Shown: positions 10,961 through 20,779 of the stretch, in pieces
Layout: each line of letters opens with the position of its first letter
How positions within the stretch are numbered: position 1 is the first letter of the stretch
NCBI RefSeq assembly: GCF_001274775.1
Contig: NZ_LGUE01000001.1
Location: 397,435-461,434 of the forward strand
DNA: 64,000 bases
Direction: 5' to 3'
Origin: Rossellomorea marisflavi
Lineage (GTDB): Bacteria; Bacillota; Bacilli; Bacillales; Bacillaceae_B
The notes under the pieces: generated by a model
Database searches by the model: none
The model's input: the letters and a program-made list of their open reading frames with translations, nothing else
What the model was told of the DNA's origin: nothing
Translations under genes and position numbers: made by a program

Positions 10961-11587
10961 ATGGAACTGAATAAACGTCAAGAAACTATCTTGCAGATCG
11001 TGAAAGATAATGGGCCCATCACGGGAGAACAGATTGCCGACCGACTCAACTTGACCCGTGCCACCCTGAGACCGGATCTGGCCATTCTGACCATGGCGGG
11101 TTACCTTGATGCAAGGCCCCGGGTGGGTTATTTCTATACCGGTAAGACGGGAACCCAACTGCTGACAGAAAACCTGAAGAAAATCTACGTGAAGGATTAT
11201 CAATCCATTCCTGTGGTCGTGAATGAAAATGTCTCGGTCTATGATGCCATCGTGACGATGTTCCTTGAAGATGTGGGGACGCTGTTCGTAGTCGATGCAA
11301 ATTCTTATCTGGTCGGGGTCCTCTCCCGGAAAGATCTTCTGAGAGCGAGCATCGGAAAGCAGGAATTGAGTACGCTCCCGGTGAATATCATCATGACGAG
11401 GATGCCGAATATCACGACATGCGAGAAGGATGATCCGTTGATCGGTGTCGCGAAGGATTTGATCCATAAGCAGATCGACTCCGTCCCTGTTGTCAGGAAA
11501 ACGGATAATGGAGATCTTGAGGTTACAGGACGGATTACGAAGACGAATGTCACAAAGGCATTCGTTGCACTGGCAGATGAATATTAA
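10961..11587 (+). CDS. ccpN: Transcriptional repressor CcpN (HTH + two CBS domains)
   Basis: A 208-residue regulator: an N-terminal DeoR-like winged HTH (NGPITGEQIADRLNLTRATL, ~residues 17-36) and two CBS domains (~75-135 and ~140-200) that sense adenine nucleotides in related proteins. In B. subtilis CcpN represses gapB and pckA on glycolytic carbon. It is followed 10 bases later by yqfL, as in B. subtilis. The ATG follows GTGAAGGAAA. Confidence 0.92.
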   Translation: MELNKRQETILQIVKDNGPITGEQIADRLNLTRATLRPDLAILTMAGYLDARPRVGYFYTGKTGTQLLTENLKKIYVKDYQSIPVVVNENVSVYDAIVTMFLEDVGTLFVVDANSYLVGVLSRKDLLRASIGKQELSTLPVNIIMTRMPNITTCEKDDPLIGVAKDLIHKQIDSVPVVRKTDNGDLEVTGRITKTNVTKAFVALADEY

Positions 11588-11597
11588 CAGGTGGTGA

Positions 11598-12410
11598 ATG
11601 ATCGTGAAAGAACCGATTATCTATGTGGTATCAGACTCCGTGGGGGAAACGGCCGAACTAGTGACCAAGGCAGCCATCAGCCAGTTCGATGGTTCTAAGA
11701 ATACGGTCATTAAACGCTTCCCGTATATCGAAGAATTGGAAAATATCGATGAAGTGATCTCCCTTGCTAAACTGACGAAAGGGCTGATCGTCTATACCCT
11801 TGTGAAACCTGAGATGCGCGCCTATATCAAGGCGAAGGCGAAGGTGGAAGACCTCCATGCGTTCGATATCATCGGACCCCTCATGGATACATATCAATCG
11901 TCATATCAAAAGGAGCCGCTGTTTGAACCGGGTACTGTCCGGAAACTGGACGACGATTATTTCAAAAAAGTCGAGGCCATTGAATTTGCCGTGAAGTATG
12001 ATGACGGAAGGGACCCAAGGGGCCTTCTCAGGGCGGATATCGTTTTGGTGGGCGTATCAAGGACCTCCAAGACGCCATTATCACAATATCTGGCACTCAA
12101 ACGTTATAAGGTGGCAAATGTCCCCCTTGTGCCTGAAGTCGATCCCCCCGAGGAGCTTTTCAAGGTTCCTCCCGAAAAATGCTTCGGTCTGAAGATCAGT
12201 CCGGACAAACTAAATACGATCCGGAGGGAACGGTTGAAATCCCTCGGACTGAACGACCAGGCAAGCTACGCAAACATCAAGAGGATCGAAGAAGAACTTA
12301 CATACTTCGAAGCGATCACGGGACGCATCGGTTGTCATGTCATCGACGTGACGAATAAAGCCGTTGAAGAGACCGCCAATGTCATCACGAATATCTATCA
12401 GAAATCCTGA
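11598..12410 (+). CDS. yqfL: Pyruvate phosphate dikinase regulatory protein (YqfL)
   Basis: A 270-residue DUF299 family protein. Characterised members are bifunctional kinase/pyrophosphorylases that switch pyruvate phosphate dikinase or PEP synthase off and on. The N-terminus [16 protein letters not shown] and the nucleotide-binding [16 protein letters not shown] (~residues 151-166) are typical. Co-transcribed with ccpN, it likely contributes to control of pyruvate/PEP flow; whether a PPDK exists in this genome cannot be seen here. Confidence 0.93.
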   Translation: MIVKEPIIYVVSDSVGETAELVTKAAISQFDGSKNTVIKRFPYIEELENIDEVISLAKLTKGLIVYTLVKPEMRAYIKAKAKVEDLHAFDIIGPLMDTYQSSYQKEPLFEPGTVRKLDDDYFKKVEAIEFAVKYDDGRDPRGLLRADIVLVGVSRTSKTPLSQYLALKRYKVANVPLVPEVDPPEELFKVPPEKCFGLKISPDKLNTIRRERLKSLGLNDQASYANIKRIEEELTYFEAITGRIGCHVIDVTNKAVEETANVITNIYQKS

Positions 12411-12420
12411 GTGTTTTTAC

Positions 12421-12455
12421 CCGGACCATCATGATCGTGGTGGTCCGGTTTTTCT
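12421..12455 (+). terminator. Intrinsic terminator after yqfL
   Basis: CCGGACCA (12421-12428) pairs with TGGTCCGG (12441-12448), then TTTTTC. Confidence 0.82.
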
Positions 12456-12525
12456 GTGCATGGGGACTTCAACCTAAAGTGCAGAAGCAAGAAAGTGGAA
12501 TCGTGAAGAGAATGAGTTTTATGGG

Positions 12526-12554
12526 TGGTCAAATAGCCGGGGATATACTATAAT
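12526..12554 (+). promoter_or_regulatory. Candidate SigA promoter of the yqxD-dnaG-sigA operon
   Basis: TGGTCA (12526-12531), 17 bases, perfect TATAAT (12549-12554). It lies in an AT-rich stretch (12456-12713) with no gene; I see no other clear signal there. It would give a 5' leader of about 150 bases. Confidence 0.5.
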
Positions 12555-12755
12555 AAAAAATTGTGATAAAAATATTTAAAATAGGTTTAGACTAAACTCT
12601 TAAGGAATAAACTAATTATTGTGATATGTCAAGTCCTGAAGAGGGTTTTTTTCGACAAATTCTTCCTTGCTCCCAAGGAAAGTTATCCGGGAGAGAAGGA
12701 TTACATGGAGTGATGTAGAATAGTTAGGTATGACCCATATCATCCTTGTGTATTC

Positions 12756-13190
12756 GTGGATGCTGATGCTTGTCCTGTCAAGGAGGAGATCAGCCGGATT
12801 TCAAGAAGATACGGATTCGGGGTTGTATTCGTCGCTTCCCATGCCCACCGGAAAAGTGAGCCTGAAGCAGGTGAATGGATCTATGTTGATAGTTCCAAGG
12901 AATCAGCCGATCTGTACATCATGAATCACGTCCGATCTTCCGATGTGCTCGTCACCCAGGATATAGGGCTGGCCAGTCTTGTCCTGCCAAAGCACGTTTA
13001 TGCCCTGTCCCCCAGGGGAAAAGCATACAAGGAAGAAACGATTGCCACGGCCCTCGATTACAGGTATCTTGCCGCTAAGGAACGTAGAAAAGGGAAGTAT
13101 GGAAAAGGTCCCAAGGCATTTACCCAATCAGACCGGGAAACTTTTTCCGCAAACTTCGAGAATTTATTGTCGCAAATTGCAGGAGATTGA
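12756..13190 (+). CDS. yqxD: YaiI/YqxD family PIN-like protein, 5' end uncertain
   Basis: A UPF0178 (YaiI/YqxD) family protein of unknown function with a PIN-like fold; DADACPV, ASHAHRK and DYLVTQD-like DVLVTQDIGLA motifs are visible. From the GTG at 12756 it has 144 residues, but the reading frame stays open back to a stop at 12711 and encodes PCVFV just before DADACPV, which belongs to the family's first beta strand. No ATG, GTG or TTG with a ribosome site occurs in that stretch; GGAG at 12707 sits 9 bases before an in-frame ATA at 12720. The true start is therefore unclear. First gene before dnaG and sigA, as in B. subtilis. Confidence 0.8.
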   Translation: MDADACPVKEEISRISRRYGFGVVFVASHAHRKSEPEAGEWIYVDSSKESADLYIMNHVRSSDVLVTQDIGLASLVLPKHVYALSPRGKAYKEETIATALDYRYLAAKERRKGKYGKGPKAFTQSDRETFSANFENLLSQIAGD

Positions 13191-13243
13191 TAAAATTTAT
13201 CGAATCAACTTATGAGGGACATTTATAAAACAGGTGATGAATA

Positions 13244-15046
13244 GTGTCAGAAAGAATCCCTGAAGAGAAGCTCAATAAAATTTTATCATCCACGGACATC
13301 GTGGATGTTGTAAGCGACTATGTGCAACTGAAGAAACAGGGTCGTAACTATTTTGGGCTCTGCCCATTTCATGGAGAGAACACTCCATCTTTTTCTGTTT
13401 CACCTGATAAACAAATCTTCCATTGCTTCGGCTGCGGTGCGGGAGGTAACGCCTTTACATTCCTTATGGATGTAGACGGTATGTCCTTCCAGGAAGCAGC
13501 TCAAAAGCTTGGTGAGAAGGTTGGCGAGGAAATTGACGTCACGCCTTCCACCCCGAATGTAGATCATGCTCAACTTGAAGACGAGAAGAGGATGATCGAG
13601 GCCCATGAACTTTTGAGTAAATTTTACCATCATTTGCTCCTTAATACAAAAGAGGGTCAGGATGCACTGGAATATTTGCTTGCCAGGGGGTTCACAACCG
13701 AAAGCATCCGGAAGTTCAAAATCGGCTGGTCGCTTCCCAATTGGGATTTCACGGTCAAGTTTCTGGAAAAGAGGGGATACCCCCTCGAACTCATGGAAGA
13801 GGCCGGGCTCCTGGTCAGAAGGGAAAGGGACCAATCCTTCCTCGACCGGTTCAGGGGCCGGATCATGTTTCCCATCCAGAACCCCAAAGGAGACACGGTC
13901 GCCTTTTCGGGACGGAGCCTTCAAAAAGGTGATGAACCGAAATACTTGAACAGTCCGGAGACGAAAATCTTCAATAAGAGTAAAATCCTCTATCATTACC
14001 ATGGTGCTCGGGCCTCAATCAGGCGGAAACAGCAGGCGATCCTCTTTGAAGGGTTTGCAGATGTCATTTCCGCAAACGAGGCGGAAGTCGAGAATGGGAT
14101 CGCCACAATGGGGACCTCCTTGACCGAGCAACAGATCGGACTGATCAAACGACTCACGGATACCGTCGTGATTTGTTATGACGGCGACTCTGCGGGGATC
14201 GAAGCCGCGTTCAGGGCAGGGAATCTCCTGACGAACCACGGCATGAATATCCGCATCGCCGCCATACCGGAGCAGCTCGACCCCGATGACTACATCTCCA
14301 CCTATGGATCCGAAAAGTTTCAGCAGGATGTAATAGGGGCGGCTCTGACATTCATGGCGTTTAAACTCCGCTATTACAAGCTGAATAAAAACCTGAATGA
14401 TGAAGGAGATCGGCTCGCCTATATCGAAGAGGTACTCAAGGAAATCGTCGGCTTGAGCAGTGCCGTTGAAAAAGACTTCTATCTGAGAAACCTCGCCGAT
14501 GAGTTTGATCTATCGCTTGATGCCTTGCAGCAACAGATGGGGCAGACAGGAGCACCCCGGTCAAAGAAGGTACAACAAAGCCCCGCACCCGTGGCTGCTC
14601 CCTTCAACCGGAAGTCACAGCTCCTCCCTGCGTATCAAAATGCCGAAAGGCGCTTGATCGCCCATATGATGAGGGACCCCAACATTGCGTATAAGGTTCA
14701 GGATTGGCTTGCAGGTGTCAGTCTCAACGTAGATGAGCACCAGGCGATCATCACCTATCTTCTCGGGTATTATGAAGAAGGTCTGCCACCAGGCGCCCGC
14801 GGATTCATTGGATATCTGAGCGATGAACGTTTGAGGCGGGTGGTGACGGAGATCGAAATGATGTCCATCAGCGAAGAGTGCACCGATGATGAACTGATGG
14901 ATTATGTGAAACAGGTCTTAAAACATCAAAAGATGTTGAAGATAAAGGAAAAAGAACAGGAAAGAAAAGAAGCTGAGAGAAGAAATGATTATCGCAAGGA
15001 AGTAGAGATTGCGATGGAGATCTTACAGCTGCGTAAGTCTTTATAG
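13244..15046 (+). CDS. dnaG: DNA primase DnaG
   Basis: A 600-residue replicative primase making RNA primers for Okazaki fragments. Domains: N-terminal zinc-binding domain ([20 protein letters not shown]; residues ~40-66), TOPRIM catalytic core (~260-345, with EGFADVIS and the acidic CYDGDSAG), and a C-terminal helicase-interaction domain (~450-600). Start is GTG at 13244 behind AGGTGATG. It is the middle gene of the classic macromolecular synthesis operon with sigA. Confidence 0.96.
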   Translation: MSERIPEEKLNKILSSTDIVDVVSDYVQLKKQGRNYFGLCPFHGENTPSFSVSPDKQIFHCFGCGAGGNAFTFLMDVDGMSFQEAAQKLGEKVGEEIDVTPSTPNVDHAQLEDEKRMIEAHELLSKFYHHLLLNTKEGQDALEYLLARGFTTESIRKFKIGWSLPNWDFTVKFLEKRGYPLELMEEAGLLVRRERDQSFLDRFRGRIMFPIQNPKGDTVAFSGRSLQKGDEPKYLNSPETKIFNKSKILYHYHGARASIRRKQQAILFEGFADVISANEAEVENGIATMGTSLTEQQIGLIKRLTDTVVICYDGDSAGIEAAFRAGNLLTNHGMNIRIAAIPEQLDPDDYISTYGSEKFQQDVIGAALTFMAFKLRYYKLNKNLNDEGDRLAYIEEVLKEIVGLSSAVEKDFYLRNLADEFDLSLDALQQQMGQTGAPRSKKVQQSPAPVAAPFNRKSQLLPAYQNAERRLIAHMMRDPNIAYKVQDWLAGVSLNVDEHQAIITYLLGYYEEGLPPGARGFIGYLSDERLRRVVTEIEMMSISEECTDDELMDYVKQVLKHQKMLKIKEKEQERKEAERRNDYRKEVEIAMEILQLRKSL

Positions 15047-15077
15047 TTTTGCCAGGAAGTTGGAAGGAGGGGAACAC

Positions 15078-16208
15078 ATGGCTGAAAAGTCCGCGCGTTC
15101 CAAACAAATAGCGTCTGAATTGACCGTTGATCAGGTGAAAGAATTTTTAGTTAATCAGGGTAAGAAGAGAGGTGTCCTCACGTATGAGGATATCGCCGAT
15201 AAACTATCGGGCTTCGAATTGGACTCTGATCAAATGGATGAATTTTACGAGCACTTAGGTGAACAAAGCATCGAAATCATCAAAGAAAGTGATGAAGATG
15301 ACGATCCAAGTGCCCCTGAATTGGCAAAGGAAGAGGAAGAGGAATTCAACCTGAATGACCTCAGTGTCCCTCCCGGCGTCAAAATAAATGATCCGGTCCG
15401 TATGTACCTCAAGGAAATCGGAAGGGTCGACCTGCTATCAGCAGAAGAAGAAATCAATCTTGCCGAAAGAATCGAAGAAGGGGACGAAGAGGCGAAGCGC
15501 CGCCTTGCAGAAGCCAACCTTCGACTTGTGGTCAGTATTGCGAAGCGTTATGTCGGTCGGGGTATGTTATTCCTTGATTTGATCCAGGAAGGGAATATGG
15601 GCCTTATTAAAGCGGTTGAGAAATTTGATTACCGCAAGGGGTTCAAATTCAGTACGTACGCCACTTGGTGGATCCGTCAGGCCATCACCCGTGCCATCGC
15701 TGACCAGGCCAGGACGATCCGTATCCCTGTCCATATGGTGGAGACCATAAATAAACTGATCCGTGTCCAACGCCAGCTTCTTCAAGATCTCGGTCGTGAG
15801 CCTGCGCCTGAAGAAATAGCAGAAGAAATGGACCTTACACCGGAAAAAGTAAGGGAAATCCTGAAAATTGCCCAAGAACCTGTTTCATTGGAAACACCGA
15901 TCGGGGAAGAGGATGATTCACATCTCGGCGACTTCATTGAGGATGCAGAAGCACAGTCACCATCAGAGCATGCTGCTTACGAACTTTTGAAGGAACAGCT
16001 CGAGGATGTACTCGATACCTTGACAGACCGTGAAGAAAACGTTCTGCGTCTTCGCTTTGGACTTGATGACGGAAGGACCCGTACCTTGGAAGAAGTCGGA
16101 AAAGTTTTCGGTGTCACCAGGGAACGGATTCGTCAGATCGAAGCGAAAGCTCTCCGTAAACTACGCCATCCAAGCAGAAGCAAACGTTTGAAAGATTTCC
16201 TCGAATAG
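15078..16208 (+). CDS. sigA: Primary sigma factor SigA (RpoD)
   Basis: A 376-residue housekeeping sigma factor. Region 1.1 (residues ~15-70), an acidic linker, region 2 with the DNA-melting segment [20 protein letters not shown] (~195-214), region 3, and the region 4 HTH ending [20 protein letters not shown] are all in order. ATG 15078 follows AAGGAGGGG; a longer frame from 15009 lies in the dnaG 3' end and is not supported. Followed by a strong terminator. Confidence 0.97.
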   Translation: MAEKSARSKQIASELTVDQVKEFLVNQGKKRGVLTYEDIADKLSGFELDSDQMDEFYEHLGEQSIEIIKESDEDDDPSAPELAKEEEEEFNLNDLSVPPGVKINDPVRMYLKEIGRVDLLSAEEEINLAERIEEGDEEAKRRLAEANLRLVVSIAKRYVGRGMLFLDLIQEGNMGLIKAVEKFDYRKGFKFSTYATWWIRQAITRAIADQARTIRIPVHMVETINKLIRVQRQLLQDLGREPAPEEIAEEMDLTPEKVREILKIAQEPVSLETPIGEEDDSHLGDFIEDAEAQSPSEHAAYELLKEQLEDVLDTLTDREENVLRLRFGLDDGRTRTLEEVGKVFGVTRERIRQIEAKALRKLRHPSRSKRLKDFLE

Positions 16209-16217
16209 GAACCAGAA

Positions 16218-16248
16218 CCGTCTCGCGTATGCCGAGGCGGTTTTTTTT
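16218..16248 (+). terminator. Intrinsic terminator after sigA
   Basis: CCGTCTCG (16218-16225) pairs with CGAGGCGG (16233-16240) followed by eight T. Confidence 0.88.
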
Positions 16249-16311
16249 CGGCAAAAAAGGAATTTCGACAGGCTGTGACGAAGTTTATACATATACTTTA
16301 TAGGTTAGGCA

Positions 16312-16836
16312 GTGATTGGGATCAAACAACAAGATAAAGAAACAACGATCATCATAAAAGAAATCAAACGGTGGAAAGAAAGCAGCATGCTTCCGGAGCA
16401 CTACTGTGACTACCTTCTCAACCTTTACACCAAAGGGGGAAGTGAAAGCGTTTCCTCTCGGGGGTACACACATCTTGCAGCAGCGGCCCTGACTCTCGGC
16501 CTCACCGTATTTGTCATTTATTTTACTGAAATGTCACCGCTTTTGCAAACAGCGATTTTGGCAGTATTTGTCGTTTTCCTTGTGGTCATGGCAATTCATT
16601 ATAGCAAAAAAGGAATCTCTACCCTTTTTGTGTATGTGGTTGCAGCCCTCATCCTTCTTTTTATGACGGTTCACATCGTGGATGCATTTTTTGAAGGGAA
16701 GAGAGGAGTCCTGATGCCGCTCCTATATTTGCATTGTTTTGTATGGTCGGTTACGGGTTTCGGGCGCAAAATCCTTCCATTTTCCATCGGAGGGACTCTG
16801 GGAGCGATCCTGCTGACTATTTATATTGTAATATAA
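16312..16836 (+). CDS. Conserved membrane protein, function unknown
   Basis: A 174-residue protein with a ~50-residue charged N-terminus (EIKRWKESSMLPEHYCDYLL) and about five to six predicted membrane segments from residue ~60 on (for example LGLTVFVIYF, AILAVFVVFLVVMAIHY). Similar proteins with this N-terminal motif occur near sigA in Bacillaceae to my knowledge, but no role is established. The start is a GTG at 16312 with a weak ribosome site (GGTTAGG), so the N-terminus is uncertain. A promoter-like TCGACA/TACATA pair lies about 20-45 bases upstream. Confidence 0.7.
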   Translation: MIGIKQQDKETTIIIKEIKRWKESSMLPEHYCDYLLNLYTKGGSESVSSRGYTHLAAAALTLGLTVFVIYFTEMSPLLQTAILAVFVVFLVVMAIHYSKKGISTLFVYVVAALILLFMTVHIVDAFFEGKRGVLMPLLYLHCFVWSVTGFGRKILPFSIGGTLGAILLTIYIVI

Positions 16837-16956
16837 CTACAGAAAATTATAAAGTTTTTTAAAGTTGAGAAAATTCATTTAATCCTTTTATAATGGAAAT
16901 GATAGCGCATACATTTCTGCTTTTGGCAGGAAGCGAGACAGATAAGGGGGATGGAA

Positions 16957-18099
16957 ATGAATTTTGATTTGACACAGGAACAGGCCATGATTAAAAAAAC
17001 CATTAAAGAGTTCGCAGATGAAGAGGTGGCGCCGGGTGCCCTTGACAGGGACCGGGCCAAGGAATTCCCTGCTGACGTTTTTAAAAAATTGGCGGACCTT
17101 GGACTGATGGGTCTTCCGTTTTCAGAAGAATACGGCGGAGCCGGGGCGGATACGGTCAGCTTTGCCATCGTGACAGAAGAATTGAGCCGGGCATGCGCAT
17201 CGACAGGAATCACGTACTCTGCCCACATTTCCCTGGGTGGAGCACCAATTTCCATGTTCGGTACGGAAGAGCAGAAGGAGAAGTATCTGACGCCGATCTG
17301 TACTGGCGAGAGCTTCGGAGCTTTCGGGCTGACCGAACCGAATGCGGGATCAGACGCTGGTGGAACCCAGACGACGGCAGTGGAGCAAGGGGACCGCTGG
17401 GTAATCAATGGGAATAAGTGTTACATCACAAATGCCAGCTATGCGAACCATCTGGCTCTGACTGCTATCACCGGTAAAAAGGACGGCAACAAGGAAATCA
17501 GCGCGATCATCGTACCGACGGATGCCAAAGGCTTCAAGGTGATTGATAATTATGAAAAGATGGGGCTGCACGCCTCGAACACCACCGAACTCGTGCTGGA
17601 AGATGTAGAGGTTCCTGCGGAGAACCTCCTTGGTAAGCGAGGAGAGGGCTTCAAGCAGTTCCTGGTCACTCTTGACGGCGGAAGGATTGGGATCGGTGCC
17701 ATGGCCGTGGGGGTGGCTCAGGCAGCCTTTGATAAGGCCCTACAATATGCCAAGGAGCGAAAGCAGTTCGGAAAGACGCTCTCCCAGTTCCAAGTGACCC
17801 AATTCAAGCTGGCCGACATGGCAATGAAGATCGAATTGGCTCGGAACATGGTGCACAAGGCAGCGTGGCTGAAGGATCAGGGCAGACCATTTTCCAAGGA
17901 AGCGTCCATGTGCAAGCTCTATGCATCCGAAATCAGTATGGAAGTGGCCGATGAAGCGATCCAGATCCACGGAGGATATGGGTATATGAGGGAGTATCAT
18001 GTGGAGAGGTACCTTCGAGATGCGAAGCTCCTCGAAATCGGCGAAGGAACGTCTGAAGTCCAGCGCATGGTGATCTCAAGGCTGATTGGATGTCACTGA
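16957..18099 (+). CDS. Acyl-CoA dehydrogenase, short-chain type
   Basis: A 380-residue flavoprotein oxidising acyl-CoA to trans-2-enoyl-CoA in fatty acid or branched-chain amino acid breakdown, passing electrons to ETF. It has the N-terminal helical domain, the FAD-binding FGAFGLTEPNAGSD segment (~residues 120-133), RKQFGKTLSQFQ, and the catalytic-loop EIGEGTSEVQR near the C-terminus, where the Glu before GTSE is the expected base. The ATG at 16957 fits the AAGGGGG site better than the ATG two codons earlier. It stands alone between terminators. Exact chain-length preference cannot be read from sequence. Confidence 0.92.
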   Translation: MNFDLTQEQAMIKKTIKEFADEEVAPGALDRDRAKEFPADVFKKLADLGLMGLPFSEEYGGAGADTVSFAIVTEELSRACASTGITYSAHISLGGAPISMFGTEEQKEKYLTPICTGESFGAFGLTEPNAGSDAGGTQTTAVEQGDRWVINGNKCYITNASYANHLALTAITGKKDGNKEISAIIVPTDAKGFKVIDNYEKMGLHASNTTELVLEDVEVPAENLLGKRGEGFKQFLVTLDGGRIGIGAMAVGVAQAAFDKALQYAKERKQFGKTLSQFQVTQFKLADMAMKIELARNMVHKAAWLKDQGRPFSKEASMCKLYASEISMEVADEAIQIHGGYGYMREYHVERYLRDAKLLEIGEGTSEVQRMVISRLIGCH

Positions 18100-18103
18100 T
18101 GCC

Positions 18104-18134
18104 CGGGGACCCTGGTTAATGGGTCCCTTATTTT
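18104..18134 (+). terminator. Intrinsic terminator after the acyl-CoA dehydrogenase
   Basis: GGGGACC (18105-18111) pairs with GGGTCCC (18121-18127) and is followed by TTATTTT. Confidence 0.75.
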
Positions 18135-18314
18135 GGTAAAACAACTGGAAATGCGAGAGATTCGTGTTAGCGATACCAAATCAGAACAGGATGATAGTCC
18201 TGTGAAACGAATTGCTTTTGTGTCAATAATGAAAACGGTTAAGAGAATTCGACGTAAAATCGAACATAATGTGTCTAAATTGTGAGAAAGATGGAAAAGT
18301 TAATTCGTAGGACT

Positions 18315-18342
18315 TTTACTTTCCCTGTTTTTACAGTAAAAT
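18315..18342 (+). promoter_or_regulatory. Candidate SigA promoter of cccA
   Basis: TTTACT (18315-18320), 16 bases, TAAAAT (18337-18342), about 58 bases before the cccA start. The rest of the 18135-18399 gap is AT-rich and shows no gene. Confidence 0.45.
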
Positions 18343-18399
18343 ATAAATTGTTAAATAGGGTACTATTTGGATGGTATACATACGAAGGAGGGTTAAGCC

Positions 18400-18765
18400 A
18401 TGAATCGCAATCCAATCATTCCGTTCATTCTCATTATGGCACTTGGTATCGGACTTGTTTTCTTCTTATCTCTTGAAGGATTGAATAATGCTGAAGAGAA
18501 GGCTGACAAGGCAAAGGAAGAAGAAAAAGGTGGAGAGCAGGCTTCAAGCGGTGAATTCGATCCTGAAGCACACTACAAGGAAAACTGTATGAGCTGTCAC
18601 GGTGGCGACTATGAAGGCGGAGCTGGACCTGCATTGAAAGGAACGGATCTTTCCAAAGATCAAATCAAGGAGACGATCAAGAACGGTAAAGGCATCATGC
18701 CGGCAGGACTTGTGGAAGATGAGAATCTTGATGCCATGGCAGACTGGATCTTGTCACTCAAATAA
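18400..18765 (+). CDS. cccA: Membrane-anchored cytochrome c550
   Basis: A 121-residue cytochrome c with one N-terminal membrane anchor (~residues 5-25, IIPFILIMALGIGLVFFL), an acidic/lysine-rich linker, and a class I heme domain. Heme attachment CMSCH is at ~65-69 and the axial Met is probably in GIMPAGL (~101-107). It acts on the outside of the membrane as an electron carrier to a terminal oxidase. AAGGAGGG precedes the ATG. Same place between sigA and trmK as in B. subtilis. Confidence 0.93.
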   Translation: MNRNPIIPFILIMALGIGLVFFLSLEGLNNAEEKADKAKEEEKGGEQASSGEFDPEAHYKENCMSCHGGDYEGGAGPALKGTDLSKDQIKETIKNGKGIMPAGLVEDENLDAMADWILSLK

Positions 18766-18770
18766 TAGGG

Positions 18771-18807
18771 AAAGCTTCTTTGCCTGATGGGCAGGGGGCT
18801 TTTTTTA
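18771..18807 (+). terminator. Intrinsic terminator after cccA
   Basis: AAAGC...TGCC pairs imperfectly with GGCA...GGGGCTTT around TGAT, then a run of seven T. Confidence 0.7.
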
Positions 18808-18899
18808 TGCCTTGAAATTGGGTAGAATGGTATCGAAGCGGAAAAATCCTTCCCGGTACAGGGAAGGGAAGAATGAATCCAGATTGATAAGGTGAAATG

Positions 18900-19610
18900 A
18901 TGAATAGCGAAAAATTATCCAAACGACTGGAGACAGTCGTATCCTACATACCAAAAGACAGTACCATTGCAGATATCGGATCGGATCATGCCTATCTCCC
19001 ATGTTACGCGATCCAGAGAGGAATTGCAGCATCGGCCATCGCCGGTGAAGTCGTGAAGGGACCATTCGAATCAGCTGTGAAGCAGGTCAAACTGAATGCC
19101 CTCGAAAACAGGGTGGACGTCAGACTGGGAGATGGCCTTGATGTGCTCCGTCCAGGAGAAGTGGATTGCATCACCATTGCTGGCATGGGCGGGCCCCTGA
19201 TTGCCTCCATACTCGAGAAGGGTAAGGCTAAAGTGGAAAATGCACGACTCATCCTACAGCCGAATATCAGCGCCGTGTCCATCCGGGAATGGCTGATGGA
19301 TAATGGCTGGTCCCTTCTGAGAGAGGAGATCTTGGAGGAGGACGGTAAGATCTATGAAGTTCTCGTAGCGGAAAAAGGAGATCCGAAGGCAGGATATTCA
19401 AGCGGAAATCTTGAAGCAGAGATCCTCATGGGTCCGTTACTAAGTACTGAACGCAGTGCGCCGTTCAGAAAAAAATGGACACAGGAAATGACCCAGTGGA
19501 AGGTGATCCTGAAAAACATGGAACAGGCTGAAGAAACTCCAGCACTCGAGGAGCGCAGGAATGACCTGCTTGTAAAAATCAAACTGGTAGAGGAGGTTCT
19601 GAATCGATGA
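18900..19610 (+). CDS. trmK: tRNA (adenine-N1) methyltransferase TrmK
   Basis: A 236-residue SAM-dependent methyltransferase making m1A22 in tRNA (YqfN in B. subtilis). The SAM-binding motif ADIGSDHAYLP is at ~residues 23-33, followed by the conserved ITIAGMGGPLI (~93-103), and a C-terminal coiled coil (~190-236). The second of two adjacent ATGs (18900) better fits the AAGGTGA site and the family N-terminus. The stop overlaps the next ATG (ATGA), so yqfO is translationally coupled. Confidence 0.93.
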   Translation: MNSEKLSKRLETVVSYIPKDSTIADIGSDHAYLPCYAIQRGIAASAIAGEVVKGPFESAVKQVKLNALENRVDVRLGDGLDVLRPGEVDCITIAGMGGPLIASILEKGKAKVENARLILQPNISAVSIREWLMDNGWSLLREEILEEDGKIYEVLVAEKGDPKAGYSSGNLEAEILMGPLLSTERSAPFRKKWTQEMTQWKVILKNMEQAEETPALEERRNDLLVKIKLVEEVLNR

Positions 19611-20725
19611 AAACACCAAATGGACATGAGATCATCCAGCTATTTGAACAATTTTCACCGAAGCATCTTGCAGAGGAGGGTGATCCGATCGGACTTCAGA
19701 TCGGCAAGCTGAATGAAAAGGTGGAAAATGTCATGGTGACCCTGGACGTTCTTGAAAATGTGGTGGATGAAGCGATCAAGAATAATGTGAAGCTGATCAT
19801 CGCCCATCACCCTCCGCTGTTCAGGGCCCTTAAATCAATCCATACCGATACCTATCAGGGGAGAATGATTGAAAAACTCATCAAACATGATATTGCCGTT
19901 TATGCCGCCCATACCAACCTTGATGTGGCGGAAGGTGGAGTGAACGATCTGCTCGCTGATGCCCTTGGACTGGTTGAGCCATCCGTCCTTGTACCGACGT
20001 ACTCCGAAGAGCTCAGGAAACTGGTGGTCTTTGTACCGCAAGAGCACGGTGAACGCCTCCGCGGAGCCCTGGCCAAAGCGGGAGCGGGGAATATCGGCGC
20101 TTACTCCGATTGCAGCTTCACTACAAGAGGTGAAGGCAGATTCATGCCGGGGGAAGGAACCGACCCTTACCTCGGGGAACAGGGTAGCCTGGAAGTAGCA
20201 GAGGAAGAAAGAATTGAGACCGTTTTTCCTGCTTCTTTGGAGGGCAGGGTACTGAAATCCATGCTCGCCAATCATCCTTATGAAGAAGTGGCCTATGACA
20301 TCTATACACTGAAGAACAAAGCGCCCGCTATGGGTCTCGGCAGGATCGGAACGTTACCTGAGGGTACGACTCTGAAAGAATTTGCCCCGCGGGTCAAAGA
20401 GGTATTCGGGATGGATGGTATCAAAGTGACCGGTGATCTTGAGGCGCCTGTGAACAAAGTGGCGATCCTCGGTGGAGACGGAAATAAATTCATCCATGCT
20501 GCCAAGCGACAAGGAGCAGACGTTTTCATTTCGGGTGACATCTACTATCATACAGCCCACGATGCCATGATGCTTGGCTTGAACGTCATTGATGCTGGAC
20601 ATCATATCGAAAAAATCATGAAGGACGGCGTGGCCCGGCACTTGGCCAAGACGTGCGCGGAAAAAGGATATGTCGTGAATATCTTCCCTTCTACCTCTAA
20701 CACGAATCCGTTTACTTTCATGTAA
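19607..20725 (+). CDS. yqfO: Nif3-like dinuclear metal protein YqfO
   Basis: A 372-residue member of the Nif3/DUF34 family, with the metal-binding IAHHPPLF (~residues 65-72), TNLDVAEGG (~104-112) and the C-terminal DAGHHIE (~328-334). The middle insertion (~130-235) is the PII-like/CutA-like domain typical of Gram-positive members. Function is not settled; a GTP cyclohydrolase-related role has been proposed. Coupled to trmK. Confidence 0.92.
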   Translation: MKTPNGHEIIQLFEQFSPKHLAEEGDPIGLQIGKLNEKVENVMVTLDVLENVVDEAIKNNVKLIIAHHPPLFRALKSIHTDTYQGRMIEKLIKHDIAVYAAHTNLDVAEGGVNDLLADALGLVEPSVLVPTYSEELRKLVVFVPQEHGERLRGALAKAGAGNIGAYSDCSFTTRGEGRFMPGEGTDPYLGEQGSLEVAEEERIETVFPASLEGRVLKSMLANHPYEEVAYDIYTLKNKAPAMGLGRIGTLPEGTTLKEFAPRVKEVFGMDGIKVTGDLEAPVNKVAILGGDGNKFIHAAKRQGADVFISGDIYYHTAHDAMMLGLNVIDAGHHIEKIMKDGVARHLAKTCAEKGYVVNIFPSTSNTNPFTFM

Positions 20726-20779
20726 AAAAAGCCTTGTTTGCACTCCTTATTATTAGGGGTGCGAACAGGGCTTTTCTTT
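20726..20779. terminator. Bidirectional terminator between yqfO and the Nudix gene
   Basis: AAAAAAGCC.TGTT.GCAC on the left pairs with GTGC.AACA.GGCTTTT on the right around a TTATTATTA loop, with A and T runs at the ends. The last codons of the convergent Nudix gene lie inside the stem. Confidence 0.75.
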
